A stretch of DNA of 64,000 bases from Bedellia somnulentella (taxonomy: Eukaryota; Arthropoda; Insecta; Lepidoptera; Bedelliidae): assembly GCA_963576735.1 (NCBI GenBank), contig OY755187.1:7192001-7256000 (forward strand), given 5' to 3'. The notes under the pieces are model-generated. The model had not been told where the DNA came from and searched no databases. It saw only the letters and a list, made by a program, of their open reading frames with translations. Positions 1 through 10,855 of this stretch are shown here, piece by piece. The position numbers were made by a program, and so were the translations under genes. Numbering within the stretch: the first letter of the stretch is position 1; the number at the start of each line of letters is the position of its first letter.

Positions 1-292
1 TACGTGGCATAAAATAAATTGCGCAAGAGATACCTATTCATTCATTAACCGACATCGAAATTGGAGGAGTTCTTGGTGTTTACTAAACTCTCTCGGAACT
101 AAAGGGCTCTAAACGGGTGTATCTGTACTCTATCACACTCAACTAAAGAATATGAATAAAAATAACTCACCCCGTTTTGATTGGCAGTGGCAGATCCGAG
201 CTATCACCTTTATTTGCGCAAAACGCAGAACATTTTGAGAATTAACATTATAAAACACAAACACTGAATGTAACCATAACACGACACGATGG

Positions 293-455
293 TAAAATAA
301 GGGTTGTTGGTGATGGGTCTCCAACCTCATCGGCCAAAAATCCCTTAAAAACCCCAATACCGTTAGTCGCCTCTTACGTACAGCCACCGGAAAAAAATGG
401 GGTAGTGGTATTCTAAGCCGACACTACACAGCACAGCCGACACTACACAGCACCT
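293..455. repeat. Dispersed repeat family B, copy 1
   Basis: The stretch beginning GGTTGTTGGTGATGGGTCTC and running to the GCCGACACTACAC doublet recurs with small changes at 33466-33620 and, in part, at 43050-43110. All three copies share the text CCAATACCGTTAGTCGCC or a close variant. The two later copies extend further 5' with ACTCACGGCT(G/T)TAAATCCCTAG. No coding potential is visible. It is probably the 3' untranslated tail of a LINE or a non-autonomous element; the class is not determined. Confidence 0.6.
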
Positions 456-1272
456 TGTTCAAAATGTGCACCGTTAACTAACAAACACGCTTCAGCACGT
501 TTAAGTACATTTGCCCGCACTCGTGAAAGTATGTGCATCATTTTGTATTTCACGAAATGCACTTCAAATGAATCTTAGCTCCCGTGGGTTATTAAATCAC
601 AACACTATCACAACACAAGATACTGAAACTGAACTCACACTCCGAAAATTAATGCGATAAATCAAAGTGACCTCCAATCATAAGCAACACAAACACAATG
701 AATGAGCTACAAACAACCAACTTAGTACTAATACTGTTCCTTTGATGTCATGCCGACAAGCCCGCCCGACATGATACACGCAGATTTTGAATTTCGCGGC
801 GATATGTTTAAGTATAATTTTTCTCTGAACATACTCCCGCTCCCAGTGCCTCATTGCTCTTAGTCGCCTCGTATTCCAATGCAGTATTAACTATGGAGTA
901 GTGTTATTCAAATTTATCACGTCAAATAATAACATGTAAAAAATAAGAAGATATTAGAAGCTAAGTTCGTTTGATTACTTTACTGACCTTGATTTGATTT
1001 GGCCGCCGGTTAAGGGTCAGCGGACGGCGGCGGGCGGCGGCGGGTCGCACTGTCAGCTGAGTTGTATTTACGCATCACCCACACTCGCCCGCCTTGTCAT
1101 CGCGTTTCACTCACACATTAAGCGTGTTGGTGTCTATAGTACTACTTTCTTAGTGCAAATTTTAACAAAATTTGAAAAAAAATAAGTGTGGTTTTTTTCA
1201 ACGAATTCTGACTCTATACGTGATAATTAACCATAATTTTCATTGAAAACAGTTCATTACAATTACACCCTG

Positions 1273-1295
1273 TATATATATATATATATATATAT
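1273..1295. repeat. (TA)n microsatellite
   Basis: About eleven uninterrupted TA units are seen directly. Confidence 0.9.
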
Positions 1296-1476
1296 TTAAC
1301 CGCATCGCCCAAAAACCACTTATAATGCCCTAGTACCCTGAGTTGAATATATTTTTATAGTGATAACCGCTGATAAAAAACGTTACTTGATTTCATAAGC
1401 TTTTTGTGATTAATTGTACGATTTTGCGAAATTTCAATAGTATTAGGAATCTAGTGATAGTTTTTTTATTGCTTCT

Positions 1477-1550
1477 GCGGGCCGAAAAGACCCATTCAAA
1501 ATAAACCCATCGGCGAATCGTCCCGCGGGCCGAAAGGACACATTCAAAAT
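1477..1550. repeat. Two-copy direct repeat, 26 bp
   Basis: The unit GCGGGCCGAAAAGACCCATT (first 20 bases) at 1477-1502 recurs at 1525-1550 with two substitutions. The two copies are 48 bp apart. It is a local duplication of unknown origin. Confidence 0.8.
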
Positions 1551-1629
1551 CAGTGCCGATCAACGTGCGAGCCGATAAGCCCCAGCACCCGTTTTATGTA
1601 TTTTTTTGCGTTTAATAAGCAACTCCAAC

Positions 1630-2300
1630 TGGTTGGTTGTGAGTTACCCGACTATTTCTACTACACTATTTAAGAATATCGATAAATTCGCAATCATCTC
1701 GTTGCTGCATGTTAACGGTTAGCTCACAAAGTCTAAATCGGTACCATAGATGTACTTCAGCCTCACACCATGCTGGTCGTTTGATGCATCAGTGGCCATT
1801 TACAGGTGGAAGTTGCATCAAATAACCAAATAACAATGCATTGATACCAACAAATAATAACCTGCTGTTTAATTCTTGCAGTCGTATTGCAGGTGTATTA
1901 GACGTAAGTTTTCATATGAAACCATGCTTATCTCGTCAATTATGAGCCACCGAATACTGCGCCACTTTCGACGCTCTTGCTCGAGCCTGTGTACCGTAAC
2001 AGCCTTGTACGTAGAAGACCTACCTTTAGATCAGAAGTAGCAAAATACTGAATGACCTACAAGGCGAGCGGCATCACCTGTTAAGAACGTTTAATTGTGT
2101 AACATTATTTTGAAATAATTCTTCTGGCATCGCAAGTAGTTTGTTCATCGGCTCTGTTGTCATCACAGCGTGTTTCACCTAGAATTACATCGTCTGTATG
2201 AAGACGTTCAACTAAATCCTGTTCGGGATTACCAGTGTTTCGAACCATTTGTAGATCTGTAGCTTGGGCCAATTCTTTTTAAATATTAAGTAAGAATATC
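1630..2300 (-). pseudogene. Helitron Rep/helicase relic (Pif1-type helicase part)
   Basis: Reading the minus strand from about 2100 to 1630 gives a broken but clear Helitron helicase segment. WLIIDEISMVSYENLR (Walker B, DEIS) lies around 1920-1965, LMQLPPVNGH around 1800-1815, and LWYRFRLCELTVNMQQRDD around 1690-1750. This order (DEISM, then QLPP, then LCEL..NMRQ) is that of the Pif1-like helicase domain of rolling-circle Helitron transposases, which unwinds and displaces a DNA strand during transposition. In-frame stops occur (for example directly after PPVNGH) and at least one shift is needed. The upstream segment to about 2300 looks like the spacer before the helicase, with lower certainty. 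No Helitron ends (TC...CTRR) were located. Confidence 0.75.
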
Positions 2301-2446
2301 GCCTCCGTTTTTTATACGATGCTTATTATTATTTTTGTGTTGAAAAGTAAATTGAAAAGTAAAAACCTTACTACCAGTTTTGTCGTTCATAATGAATGAC
2401 ACAACCAAGTCAATTTGGATTGTACAGTGAACACACAGATAATAAA

Positions 2447-2535
2447 ACCTTATAAATTTTGAGTTTGTAATTATAGTAGTTTCGTCTGTGCACTGATTCT
2501 GATGCAGTCAGTCAGTTTGGCCTTTTATATATGTA
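2447..2535 (+). repeat. Repeat shared with the MULE at 37.2 kb
   Basis: About 89 bp, including GATTCTGATGCAGTCAGTCA and GGCCTTTTATATAT, recur in the same orientation at 37249-37338, inside the second MULE. It may be a piece of that family or an independent short repeat. Confidence 0.7.
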
Positions 2536-2539
2536 GTTC

Positions 2540-2900
2540 TGACCATTTTCCATTATAGCGCCTCTCTATGTGCAAAATATCTTGATGAAACCTCTCACCA
2601 TGTTCATCTGATACTGCTCCAAGGTTAGGTTACATTTATTATATATTTATTGCCATTGTGAAGTAGGACAGCTTGTAAACTTATTTTCGATGAATCAATG
2701 AAAAGTCGCCAGGTTTTGGGTTCTTGTAGAAGACAGATTCTTCATCTCTATTTCGTAAATATGAGACCCTTGTATTTTTCTCTAACAAATTCCATTGATT
2801 AAGCCGTGAGCCGAGATTTTGAGCCTTTGATTTTGAGTCCTAAATCTCGAACATGATCATTCAAATCTGATTGAATTAATAGGTTTTTCTATGTTGAAAG
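2540..2900 (-). pseudogene. Relic of an uncharacterised arthropod protein family (LLHNGNKY / SDEHGERFHQDI type)
   Basis: Minus-strand translation gives WRLFIDSSK followed by LLHNGNKY (about 2640-2725) and then NLGAVSDEHGERFHQDI (about 2570-2630), in the order I recall for a family of long proteins found in insects, spiders and Hydra without assigned function. An upstream frame gives SRLQEWNLLEK near 2790-2820, which also fits. The central part between the two blocks is deleted and several frames are used, so this is a decayed copy. No catalytic activity is established for the family. The recognition is from memory of family motifs and needs a profile search. Confidence 0.55.
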
Positions 2901-3164
2901 GTGACGTTGAAGAAATAGATATGGTACTTGATTAAGTTGAGGAGAAAAGTTTCCACCAATCGTAGTTTCATCGCTGTTATTATTGGTGGCAAAACTTCTT
3001 TGCTTCGAGGAACTGGTTTTAGTGCAGATGCTCTTTGTGGCTGATCGCTTTTTTCATTTCAATTTCAATATTATGTTATAATTATGAATTGTTGATCGCA
3101 ACTACAAATTAAAAGCACCATATTTTCTTGACGTATTTATTCGATCTAAATTATGACACTTGAC

Positions 3165-3300
3165 AGGTATTAACCACTGACCTCCATTATACTATGTAAG
3201 TACGCTGGACAAATTATAGGCCGTGACATATTGAGGCAATTTGATTTTCGCCATTTTGGCGCTTACGGCACCTGTGAGAGGGAAAGGAACTAATGAAAGG
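3165..3300 (+). repeat. Dispersed repeat family C, copy 1
   Basis: The unit runs from CCACTGACCTCCATTATACT to GGGAAAGGAACTAA. An inverted copy lies at 8345-8482. The middle part is diverged. It is probably a short non-autonomous element. Confidence 0.6.
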
Positions 3301-3887
3301 ATGGGACGGTAAGATAGAATATATCGATAAAAGCTTTTACTTAAAGGAATGGATCATATTACTTTTAATGCATAAATCTTGGCTAATGTCCAAACTAATT
3401 CAATTGATCGCTAATACTATGACTAACCAAGGATTTAGTAATCGAAGGATAAGCCGAAGCCGTGAAATGTGGGTAGTCTATGTATAGCTAGCTAGATCCA
3501 ACAATAAATAGGGAACGTTTATTTAATAAATATGAAACTTCAACTTCAGTACGTAATGAGCTGCTATCCGTTTCACTTGCCCGTGACAATACAAATAATA
3601 GATTCGGTGAGATATTTATTAAAAATAATCATAATTTTATTATTTATTACATTAGGTACAAAGAAAATAAATTTTGTCACTTTCTCAACGAGCATGCTTA
3701 TGCTTAATAAAACAGACGACGTCAGTGAAGTGTTTTGAGCATATGTAATCATATTCTTTTGGACGTGAACTAGATTTATTAATACTTTTCAGCCATAATA
3801 GGCTATTTGACTGTAATAAAAATAAACATTTCTTTTATTAGTCTTAATATTTCTTTTTTGGAGCAATATGTAATAATGCGAGATAAA
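3301..3887. other. Non-coding, no gene recognised
   Basis: AT-rich; only short open frames of 60-70 codons without recognisable content. Confidence 0.4.
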
Positions 3888-3895
3888 AATATTGC
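3888..3895. repeat. Target site duplication, left
   Basis: AATATTGC, identical to 5759-5766; 8 bp suits a MULE insertion. Confidence 0.85.
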
Positions 3896-4661
3896 GAGGT
3901 ATTCCCCACCGACCAACTAAATCCGTACAACTCAAAACCGACCAACTAAACTATTCCCCACTGACCAACTAAATAGTTGGTCGGTGGGGAATGATTAAAT
4001 TTGACTACTAGGTATTCCCCACCGACCAACTAATCTTTATAAAGGGTGGGTAAGTAGTTGTAAAATTTTCGTCAGTATAAAAACATCAAGTGGTAAAAAA
4101 ACTTAGAAATTTGGTGCAATATGTTGTCGGTTTTTATCCGTTTCTGTGACATAACCGGGTGATATAAATCCATGCATAGTACTCTCAACTTATTATTTTT
4201 TTATTTCCAGAAACTCATAAAGTCTAGATAGAACATTTCGAAAGGCTATATTTAATCACTGAAATATATTTAATATGAATCGTTTGTAAAATATTGTAAT
4301 ATGTCGATGAAAGAATAATTTTCGTTGCGGATGGTTTGGTTTAATCAAGTTTATAATTCTAGTCTTTTTTACATTCTCAAAAAGAAAATTTTCTATTTTC
4401 TAATATTATATGGGTTCCTGGTACAAAAATTGGTATGCTGCAAATTGGTTTACTGGATAATTTTTAAGTATTAACGTCAAAGTAAATATATTTTTTACGC
4501 GGTGATGATGCAAATCGATTGCAATAAACAAAATGAGACAACACAACGCAAAAACGACTCCTTCACATAAGTAGATTCTAAATAAAGTAACATGGTAGTT
4601 AAGTACTGAACTCTGCTTATTGACTTTATAAAGAGTTTCCTCTACCAAGGAGTGTAGAAAA

Positions 4662-4853
4662 ATGGCCAAGTTAACGTTGTTGCGGCTGTTAAATGTTCTC
4701 GTAAAAATTACAGACGATTCTGACATTATTATTTCCGAATCAAATAAGCGCAAAAAAAGTTACATATTTAAAGATAATTACATCAGAAATATCACTATGC
4801 AGTACCTGACTGGTGTGATAAGCATTGGACACGCGTTAGAAAAACTAAGATAA
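4662..4853 (+). pseudogene. MULE transposase C-terminal fragment
   Basis: A 63-codon open frame ending in GHALEKLR then a stop. The blocks RLLNVL (residues about 8-13) and GHALEKLR at the end match the same blocks near 58640-58795, at the end of the MULE transposase remnant there. It therefore looks like the extreme C-terminus of a Mutator-like transposase kept inside a deleted element. The N-terminal DDE and zinc-finger parts are missing. The first Met at 4662 need not be a real start. Confidence 0.55.
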
Positions 4854-5039
4854 TACGGTATGCAGAGTTCTTTTCTCCGATTTGTTTTTCCTTTTCTATC
4901 TTTTTTTATATCCTATTTTTTTGCACTTTGCCAAGTATTGTTTACCCAATGATAAAAGCAACCAACGACTACCGTTTCCGGAAATACAAGGGACACGACG
5001 TTTAAAATTGCTATTGTTAAAAATATGTTATTTTGGAAA

Positions 5040-5240
5040 CCTCACCTAACATTACCTTCCACATTGGCTCTTTATATCTCTTTAACCAATTTACTGTCAT
5101 CCATCCTCTCTATGTGCCCAAACCATCTCAACATTCCTTTTTCTATCTTTCCTACAATATCATCTTTTACACCACACCTTACACGAATAACATCATTCCT
5201 CACACGATCACATAACCTTACATTACACTGTCCAAGCAAA
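5040..5240 (-). pseudogene. RTE LINE C-terminal fragment
   Basis: Minus-strand translation contains DRVRNDVIRVRCGVKDD and IEKGMLRWFGHIERMDD, the region that normally follows the reverse transcriptase domain in RTE-type LINEs. The RTE at 60.2-62.9 kb lacks exactly this part because it stops after NAVEMRSLRM. The fragment runs into repeat A at about 5228. It is a short relic within the MULE at 3896-5758. Confidence 0.7.
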
Positions 5241-5340
5241 ACGTGGTTACATACTCTGGACACTAGTTGACGCAGTCACGTGATGTTCGAAGTATTGGTA
5301 CGTCTGCCAACTACTTCGGGGATATACGGCGTGAACATTT
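5228..5340 (+). repeat. Dispersed repeat family A, copy 1
   Basis: Begins TACACTGTCCAAGCAAAACG and ends near GGCGTGAAC. Related copies lie at 14207-14330, 23707-23833 and 36730-36845, all on the plus strand and about 115-125 bp long. Confidence 0.75.
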
Positions 5341-5758
5341 GAATTCAAGTTTAAAAATGGTATTATAAATTTGTGAAATCTGCAGAAAATATATATATAC
5401 ATATAAAAAACAGTTTAGCTTGTTTATTTTATTAAAGCTGCATTTATATTTATGCTACCCTGGTACTTAAAATGTAAAAAATGATATAAATTTATTAAAA
5501 AATTCTAAGTTATTTTACCTCTTGATGTTTTTGTACTAGCGAAAATTTTACAACTACAAACCCATTCCTATATGAAACACCATATACATACTTTTTTCTA
5601 TCAAAAAAAAATAGTTGGTCGGTGGGGAACGATTTAGTATTTATTTTCTAATAATATATTAACCGTACAACTAGTTGTACGGTGGGGAAAGATTTTCAAA
5701 AATCATTACCAACCGTACAACTAGTTGTACGGATTAGTTGGTCAGTGGGGAATACCTC

Positions 5759-5766
5759 AATATTGC
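5759..5766. repeat. Target site duplication, right
   Basis: AATATTGC, identical to 3888-3895. Confidence 0.85.
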
Positions 5767-7078
5767 ATTATTTCACTAAAATCCGTCTTCTAAAATAAGT
5801 ATTTTTGATGCAACTGTCAAGTGACTAAAAACGACCGTGATTGGCTATTACTATAAATGACGTAGATTGCACATAAACAGACTGTGTATCGCTTCGCTCA
5901 TTGGTGTTTAATGCAGAATTGATGTCATTTGCGCTGCAGCCGCCATATCACTTAAAGTCGCGTTCTCGCGGCACATTTGTATATTGCATTTTCTTTTTCG
6001 ATTTTTTAATAAAATAGCTAAAATGAAGACAGAAAAATATTTTTTTAGGGCTCCTTATAAACAAATTAACACCGTAAGATAGTTTTCAAAACTTAGTCAA
6101 ATAGCCTATTCCAAAGTTAGAAACCTGTAAATGACAAGATTGTCTATGTTTAACAATCTGTCTATAGGCACTACACGGTCTGCATCGGTAAGTTTTATCG
6201 AAACTGAATTTCACAGCATGGTCACAGCACTCTTGAATATTTTATTATTATAAAAACCATAGATGGGCTTTTTTCATTTTAAGGCGACATGTTCGAAATG
6301 GAAACGTAAATTAAGTACAACGTTAATTTTGAATATACTTAACTTTAGACGATAAAAGAAGGTATATAGTATCAATATTTTTTAATTAAAACACATTTAG
6401 ACTGTAATTATTTGATTAAAATCACTTTTTGTGTAGCCATGACTAAGCAAAGTTCCATTTAGTCACATTACACAAATGAATGTAAATCAAACAATTCGGA
6501 ATTTCATGTAATAAAACAATTTTGATCGTAATCAAGACACATCTTTTATTTGAAATTTAACAACATAATTGTTATAATTATCATATAAAATCACATTTTT
6601 GACAAATTTTAAACATTTCGTCACTTTTTGTTTTTGATCACTAGACATTTTTAGTGTTAAATATGTATTTCAACCAACAAATTAGAAAAATATCATTATT
6701 GCCAAAAGGATACACTAAGTATATTCCTAATAAATGTTAATTTACAAGTAATATTCTTTGAAAATCTGAGAAAATAGTTAAAAACAACACTGTCAATATT
6801 AGGACAGTGACTAAGTAGGAACTCAATATGTACGAAATGGAATTATAAAGCTAAGTTCATAGAGCTACAAATATCACGACATAATTATTTAGAATCGTTC
6901 AGTCATTGTTATTGTACTATATTTTTATTAAAACTAAATAAATAATTTTAGTAAAATTAAATTTAAATTTAAATTAATTTTTTTTCTTACAGTTCTTCGA
7001 AACTTCTACCAATATCCACGTTTCAACTTTCAAATTGTATCAAGTGTGAATCTAAAAGAAAAGCATAAAGTGTTAATA
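5767..7078. other. Non-coding, no gene recognised
   Basis: AT-rich sequence. Short fragments such as TTAGGGCTCC near 6048 resemble common lepidopteran repeat text, but nothing can be bounded. Confidence 0.4.
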
Positions 7079-7360
7079 TACGGGTGTTTCAGGAACTTGA
7101 AATAATATTGTCAGATTCGTGTTGCGAGAGATACCTTGAGTCAGGATTAGTAGGTGAAATAATAAAAACCTGATTTTTTTTTTCGACTCCCCATACAAAT
7201 TTATAACGTAGTTCCAACAGCGCTAGTGTCTATGTGGAGTCGAAAAAAAATGACCCACTTTTATTACTTATTTTACTGATCAATTTTACCGATTTTAATC
7301 AGGGTAACCCAACATGAATCTGATAGGTAATATAATTTCAACTTCCTCAAGCACCTGTAT
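7079..7360. mobile_element. Foldback MITE
   Basis: The left end TACGGGTGTTTCAGGAACTT and the reverse complement of the right end, TACAGGTGCTTGAGGAAGTT, match at 21 of 25 positions when extended to TGAAAT. Pairing continues inward: CAGATTC(G/A)TGTTG near 7110 and 7315, and TTTTTTTCGACTCC at 7180 against its complement at 7237. The whole 282-bp element could fold on itself. A TA dinucleotide at each end is the only candidate target duplication. No ORF. The superfamily is not determined. Confidence 0.75.
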
Positions 7361-8344
7361 ATAATTACCTATCGAACTTAGTTTTAATAGGAGTTTTTTC
7401 TTGCCTTCGTTGTACCAAAAAATAATATAATTCATTCATTTATTTTAATGTCTGTTAATCAAAGCAATGTGGCTAATGCTTTACAGTTCCATTTCGTCAC
7501 TTTTTGATTCCGCTTATACATCACAATACGAAATGGATGTGACGAAATTCTATTTTTTTTGCAAATTATTACGTTTTAGAGTGAAAAATTGGTATAATAT
7601 CAAATTTAATCGTTGAAACCCATAAACTAATAACTAAACTACAATTTAATTTATAAATAAGCTAAAATATAACTTTACTTACCTCAAAATCAAATAAATT
7701 AAATGGAAAACAATTTTTGGTAACAGATTACGCACTACTTATTATTCATGTTTTAACGAGACAGACAAGTTACACCAAACAAAAAAATGATGCCAGCACG
7801 CAAACAATGTTGCCTATATTATAAAACAAATTTAATTTTGGGGTAATTCATTAGTTAAGCTAATCAAACCCACCTCTGAACGAAAGGGAATTCCACCTTT
7901 CAGAAATCGTAGGACAATCGAAATTGTAGTTTTTTTCTATTTTTTTCTATTGTAATGGTATAAAAAGATAACTAAATTTGAATTTTGACTATATTCTTAA
8001 TTAAATAAAATAAAACAACACATGAGCTTTAGAGGAAAATAAACTAAAATTTCTAAATCAAAGTTGGGAACATAGTCGTAGGACACGTATAAAACACGAT
8101 GTTTTTTTCATTGAAAACGCATTTTTTAAGTTATTTAGATAATAATGTTACTTTTTTTGTCTTAAATGTATTAAAAAATGCTTAAGAGATGAGAAAAGCA
8201 GCCAGAGATGTTATTTCTATGAATTTTGTTTAACAATATTTGCTTTCAAAGTTGAAGGACACGAACATTCTTGGTGGTCGCCCTAAGATGAAAAAAGCCC
8301 AGATATATTACGCTTTATGGTAAAAAAAGCACTGGCCAATTAGC
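7361..8344. other. Non-coding, no gene recognised
   Basis: Very AT-rich, no supported feature. Confidence 0.4.
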
Positions 8345-8482
8345 AGTTTACGTCAGATTTAGTTCCTTTCCCCCACATTGGGGGCGCTTCAAATCGGCAC
8401 AATAAATAGCTGTCATTTTAATACGTATCATTAGTCCCGCGTACTTATATAGTATAATGGAGGTCAGTGGTATTAACACATT
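8345..8482 (-). repeat. Dispersed repeat family C, copy 2 (inverted)
   Basis: The reverse complement matches 3165-3300: the same CCACTGACCTCCATTATACT start and GGGAAAGGAACTAA end. Confidence 0.6.
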
Positions 8483-8700
8483 GCCATATACACTGATAAT
8501 AAAAATTAGGTGCTTGTGCACAGGAGAACTTAAAAAAGTTCGGTTACGCACATTATTCGTTTACAATAACCTCTTTAATAATACCACACTCTTAAGTCTA
8601 AACGCCTTGTAGGAGATAATGTTTTTTTTACAGCAAGGAGAACTCATCCTTTTTACTACTTGTCGCTAAGAATCTATCGCAAAGAAAAATAGCATAATTT

Positions 8701-8990
8701 GTGTCAAGTATCTCGATATATCAATCTTCTATCTTTTCCAATATTATGATCAGTCTCAATACTGATGGTAGTAACATCTTTGTAGCCGAACTTCTCTGGA
8801 ACTTGTGGACAGATCTTATTGTTCCAGTCGTTGATATTCAAACCTTCTAAAAGTAGTCTCAAAGACGTGAAACGGGTGGTAAGACAGGTGTCACAACAAG
8901 AGCTTGAACCATAGGCTCGTCAATGTCCAAATTCGAAAGTGGCTCGCCACGGTCTTCTTTATATAAAAGATCCTAAAAACCCTGGCAGGG
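8701..8990 (-). pseudogene. Unrecognised protein-coding relic
   Basis: On the minus strand a well-formed reading frame of roughly 55 codons runs to a stop at about 8705; it includes NDWNNKICPQVPEKFGYKDV and ETDHNIGKDRRLIYRD. In a neighbouring frame just upstream (8890-8935) LDIDEPMVQALVVTPVLPPV also reads like protein. Joining these needs a frame change near 8870, so this looks like a frameshifted relic or two exon pieces. I do not recognise the family. The composition (balanced acidic and basic residues, few stops) is unlike the flanking non-coding DNA. Confidence 0.35.
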
Positions 8991-9274
8991 TCGTCATGCA
9001 ATGATGAATTATAATGTCGTTTGTTTACTTCTTGTATATAAGTTTATTACTGACTAAATACTTAACACTAACTTACATAGTATAATTTCAAGAGACGCTC
9101 ACACTACACTACATACTGGTCAGATTTTAATGATAAATAAACCTACCATTGATATTTTAAGCGTGTTTCTTCAGTTGAAAGAATTCATTGCGTAAAGGTT
9201 AAAAAATGTATTGACAATATGGTAATTGACATAATTTTGGGATATTGCAGATTTGTTTTGACATAGGGTTATTA

Positions 9275-9374
9275 GAGGCCCAATATGGCTGAGTTGTACT
9301 TGGTCGTGTGACAGTGTATTCGTACAGAACGATAGGCCTGCCCCATATCACGTGAGTGGGTCAATCAACTTTTA
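9275..9374 (+). repeat. SINE 3' part, copy of the family at 16.2 kb and 23.6 kb
   Basis: Contains ATGGCTGAGTTGTACTTGG and CACGTGAGTGGGTCAATC. It matches the text on both sides of the Ty3 insertion (16312-16325 plus 23648-23706), showing what the uninterrupted SINE looks like. Confidence 0.7.
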
Positions 9375-9783
9375 AACCAACATTTTTATGTCCCCTCAGA
9401 AAAAAAATTAATCCTGAGGTAACCATTTTGAATTTATACAAAATGAGTATACCGTAGTACTAACAGAACACAAATCTATGATGTCACATTTAAAGTTTTA
9501 ATGAATACACTGAAATTTTATTCAAAAGTGTGGTAACTCAGTACACGATTTAGATATAATGCAAACACCTAGTAATAATACGTGTGTCCCCGTGATCGCT
9601 TCGGCGCAGTTCGATGAAATTTAATATTAATTTTACTTCTAAAACAGGTTAATGAATGATCTGATGTTAGTTATTTATTTTTCAAAGTGTAAGTAAAACC
9701 ATTCAAAACAAAATATGATTTCTCTAATTCTCACAAAAAAATTAAAACTGTCTGTCCATTGGTAATATTTGATTTCGATGTAT

Positions 9784-10184
9784 ACTGAGTTACGGACCGT
9801 TACGAGATCAAAATGTGTGGCGTGAAGTCAGCGCGGGTTACTAGCCGAAGTATGTTCCTATCTCATTCTCTCCTGACCAATCTCGGCCCTGTGTTCCGCC
9901 TGTGTGTTACGTCAGTCACCAACGAGCAGCGCGGGAGTGCGCGTACCTTTATTCGCCGTCCGCGGAGTGACCGACTTTTTACCAGTAAGTACGCTCTTTC
10001 CTTACATCTTTTATTAATTGGGTGATAGGTAATGGGTCAGCCACTTTAATTATAAAGAGCAGTATTGTGGTAATTATTTTTAAAGTGTTTTATTTAGGGA
10101 TACCTCTTCTTTTGTATCCTGAGTTACGTGTATACTGAGTTACTTTGGTGGTAACTCCAAAGACAGTACGGTAACGCCAGAGAC
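9784..10184 (+). repeat. Left-arm cluster of GGTAAC-type subterminal motifs
   Basis: Full copies are GGTAACTCCAAAGAC at 10150-10164 and GGTAACGCCAGAGAC at 10170-10184. Short inverted forms (GAGTTAC) lie at 9787, 10121 and 10137, and a further partial copy GGTAACTCA lies at 9532. They may be transposase or host-factor binding sites. Confidence 0.6.
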
Positions 10185-10839
10185 ATGTCCACATTAAGAT
10201 TTTTATGTAAGTAAGTAGGCACTTTAAATAATGCCCTGAGCTGTATTTTGACTACAAAACATCAAATATAAGCTATATTAATAAAAATCTAAAATGTAAA
10301 CAAACAGTGCTAGTGCCGCGTGACGTTGCGTCACTACGTTGTGAATACGGCGCCAACCTCAAGCGCCAGAAATCTTTCATCAGCCAATGGGGTTTCTTTT
10401 GGTGGCTTGTTGCTAGGTAAAATTTGTTTGTTGCTATGATACGTTTTTCTTAGCCTGGATACGGTTTTGATGATTCTTGTTTATAAAATGTAATGGAATT
10501 TATAAATGCGAATATAAGCGTTTATATATCGCCTTTTCATATGTATATTGGTTTATTAGCTTTGTGGATTGTATTTCTTGCGTTTTGTGAAGAGGTGATC
10601 ACTTTTGAATAATGTTTATCATTAATAATAATAATTTGTCGAGGAGTACCGCCTCTCCTATTCAAATTTCAATTAATTAATAAAAAATAATTAATTAATA
10701 AATGTATATAATATTTTTTGACTACATAATAGTCAATAGTGTTGTCACTAGTGTTCATTTGTACATTTTGAAATTGCAAAATTTAATTTTCTCCATGTCA
10801 TTGCAAAACTGAAAGGAAATACCTATTCTATTGTTCCAG
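9985..10839 (+). other. Possible intron in the 5' leader of the 868-aa gene
   Basis: A strong donor GTAAGT at 9985 follows an open stretch from 9813. A matching acceptor with pyrimidine tract (TTCTATTGTTCCAG) ends at 10839, 17 bp before the ATG. A spliced untranslated or short-coding first exon is plausible; only transcript data could show it. Confidence 0.35.
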
Positions 10840-10855
10840 ACTTTTCAATGCAAAA

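Larger units (their letters stand above)
456..1629. other. Non-coding, no gene recognised
   Basis: AT-rich sequence without a convincing reading frame. It holds a GC-rich patch of GGC/GCG triplets near 1013-1050, a (TA)n run at 1273-1295, and a short direct repeat at 1477-1502 and 1525-1550. Confidence 0.5.
3896..5758. mobile_element. MULE-type DNA transposon with long inverted ends (non-autonomous)
   Basis: The element starts GAGGTATTCCCCACCGACCA and ends with its inverted counterpart TGGTCAGTGGGGAATACCTC. It is flanked by a perfect 8-bp direct repeat AATATTGC (3888-3895 and 5759-5766). The inverted arms extend about 240 bp and contain further copies of CCCCACCGACCAACTAA in both orientations (3936, 3957, 3970, 4014, 5609) and the palindrome CCGTACAACTAGTTGTACGG at 5663 and 5713. 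An internal fragment (4662-4853) resembles the C-terminus of the MULE transposases elsewhere in the window, and the arms share a motif with the MULE at 33.8-37.8 kb. Length 1863 bp. No intact transposase is present, so it would need one supplied in trans. The interior also holds a LINE fragment and a repeat-A copy. Confidence 0.85.

Noticed and set aside
994..1185. 63-codon frame after the GGC-rich patch
   Set aside because: No motif, no splice signals and low-complexity start; treated as chance.
5025..5270. Overlapping plus-strand frames of 60-81 codons
   Set aside because: They are the antisense of the RTE C-terminal fragment, which has clear LINE motifs on the minus strand.
3900..5740. 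Repeated CCCCACCGACCAACTAA words considered as a CRISPR-like array
   Set aside because: The words are irregularly spaced, in both orientations and confined to transposon ends; this is eukaryotic DNA.
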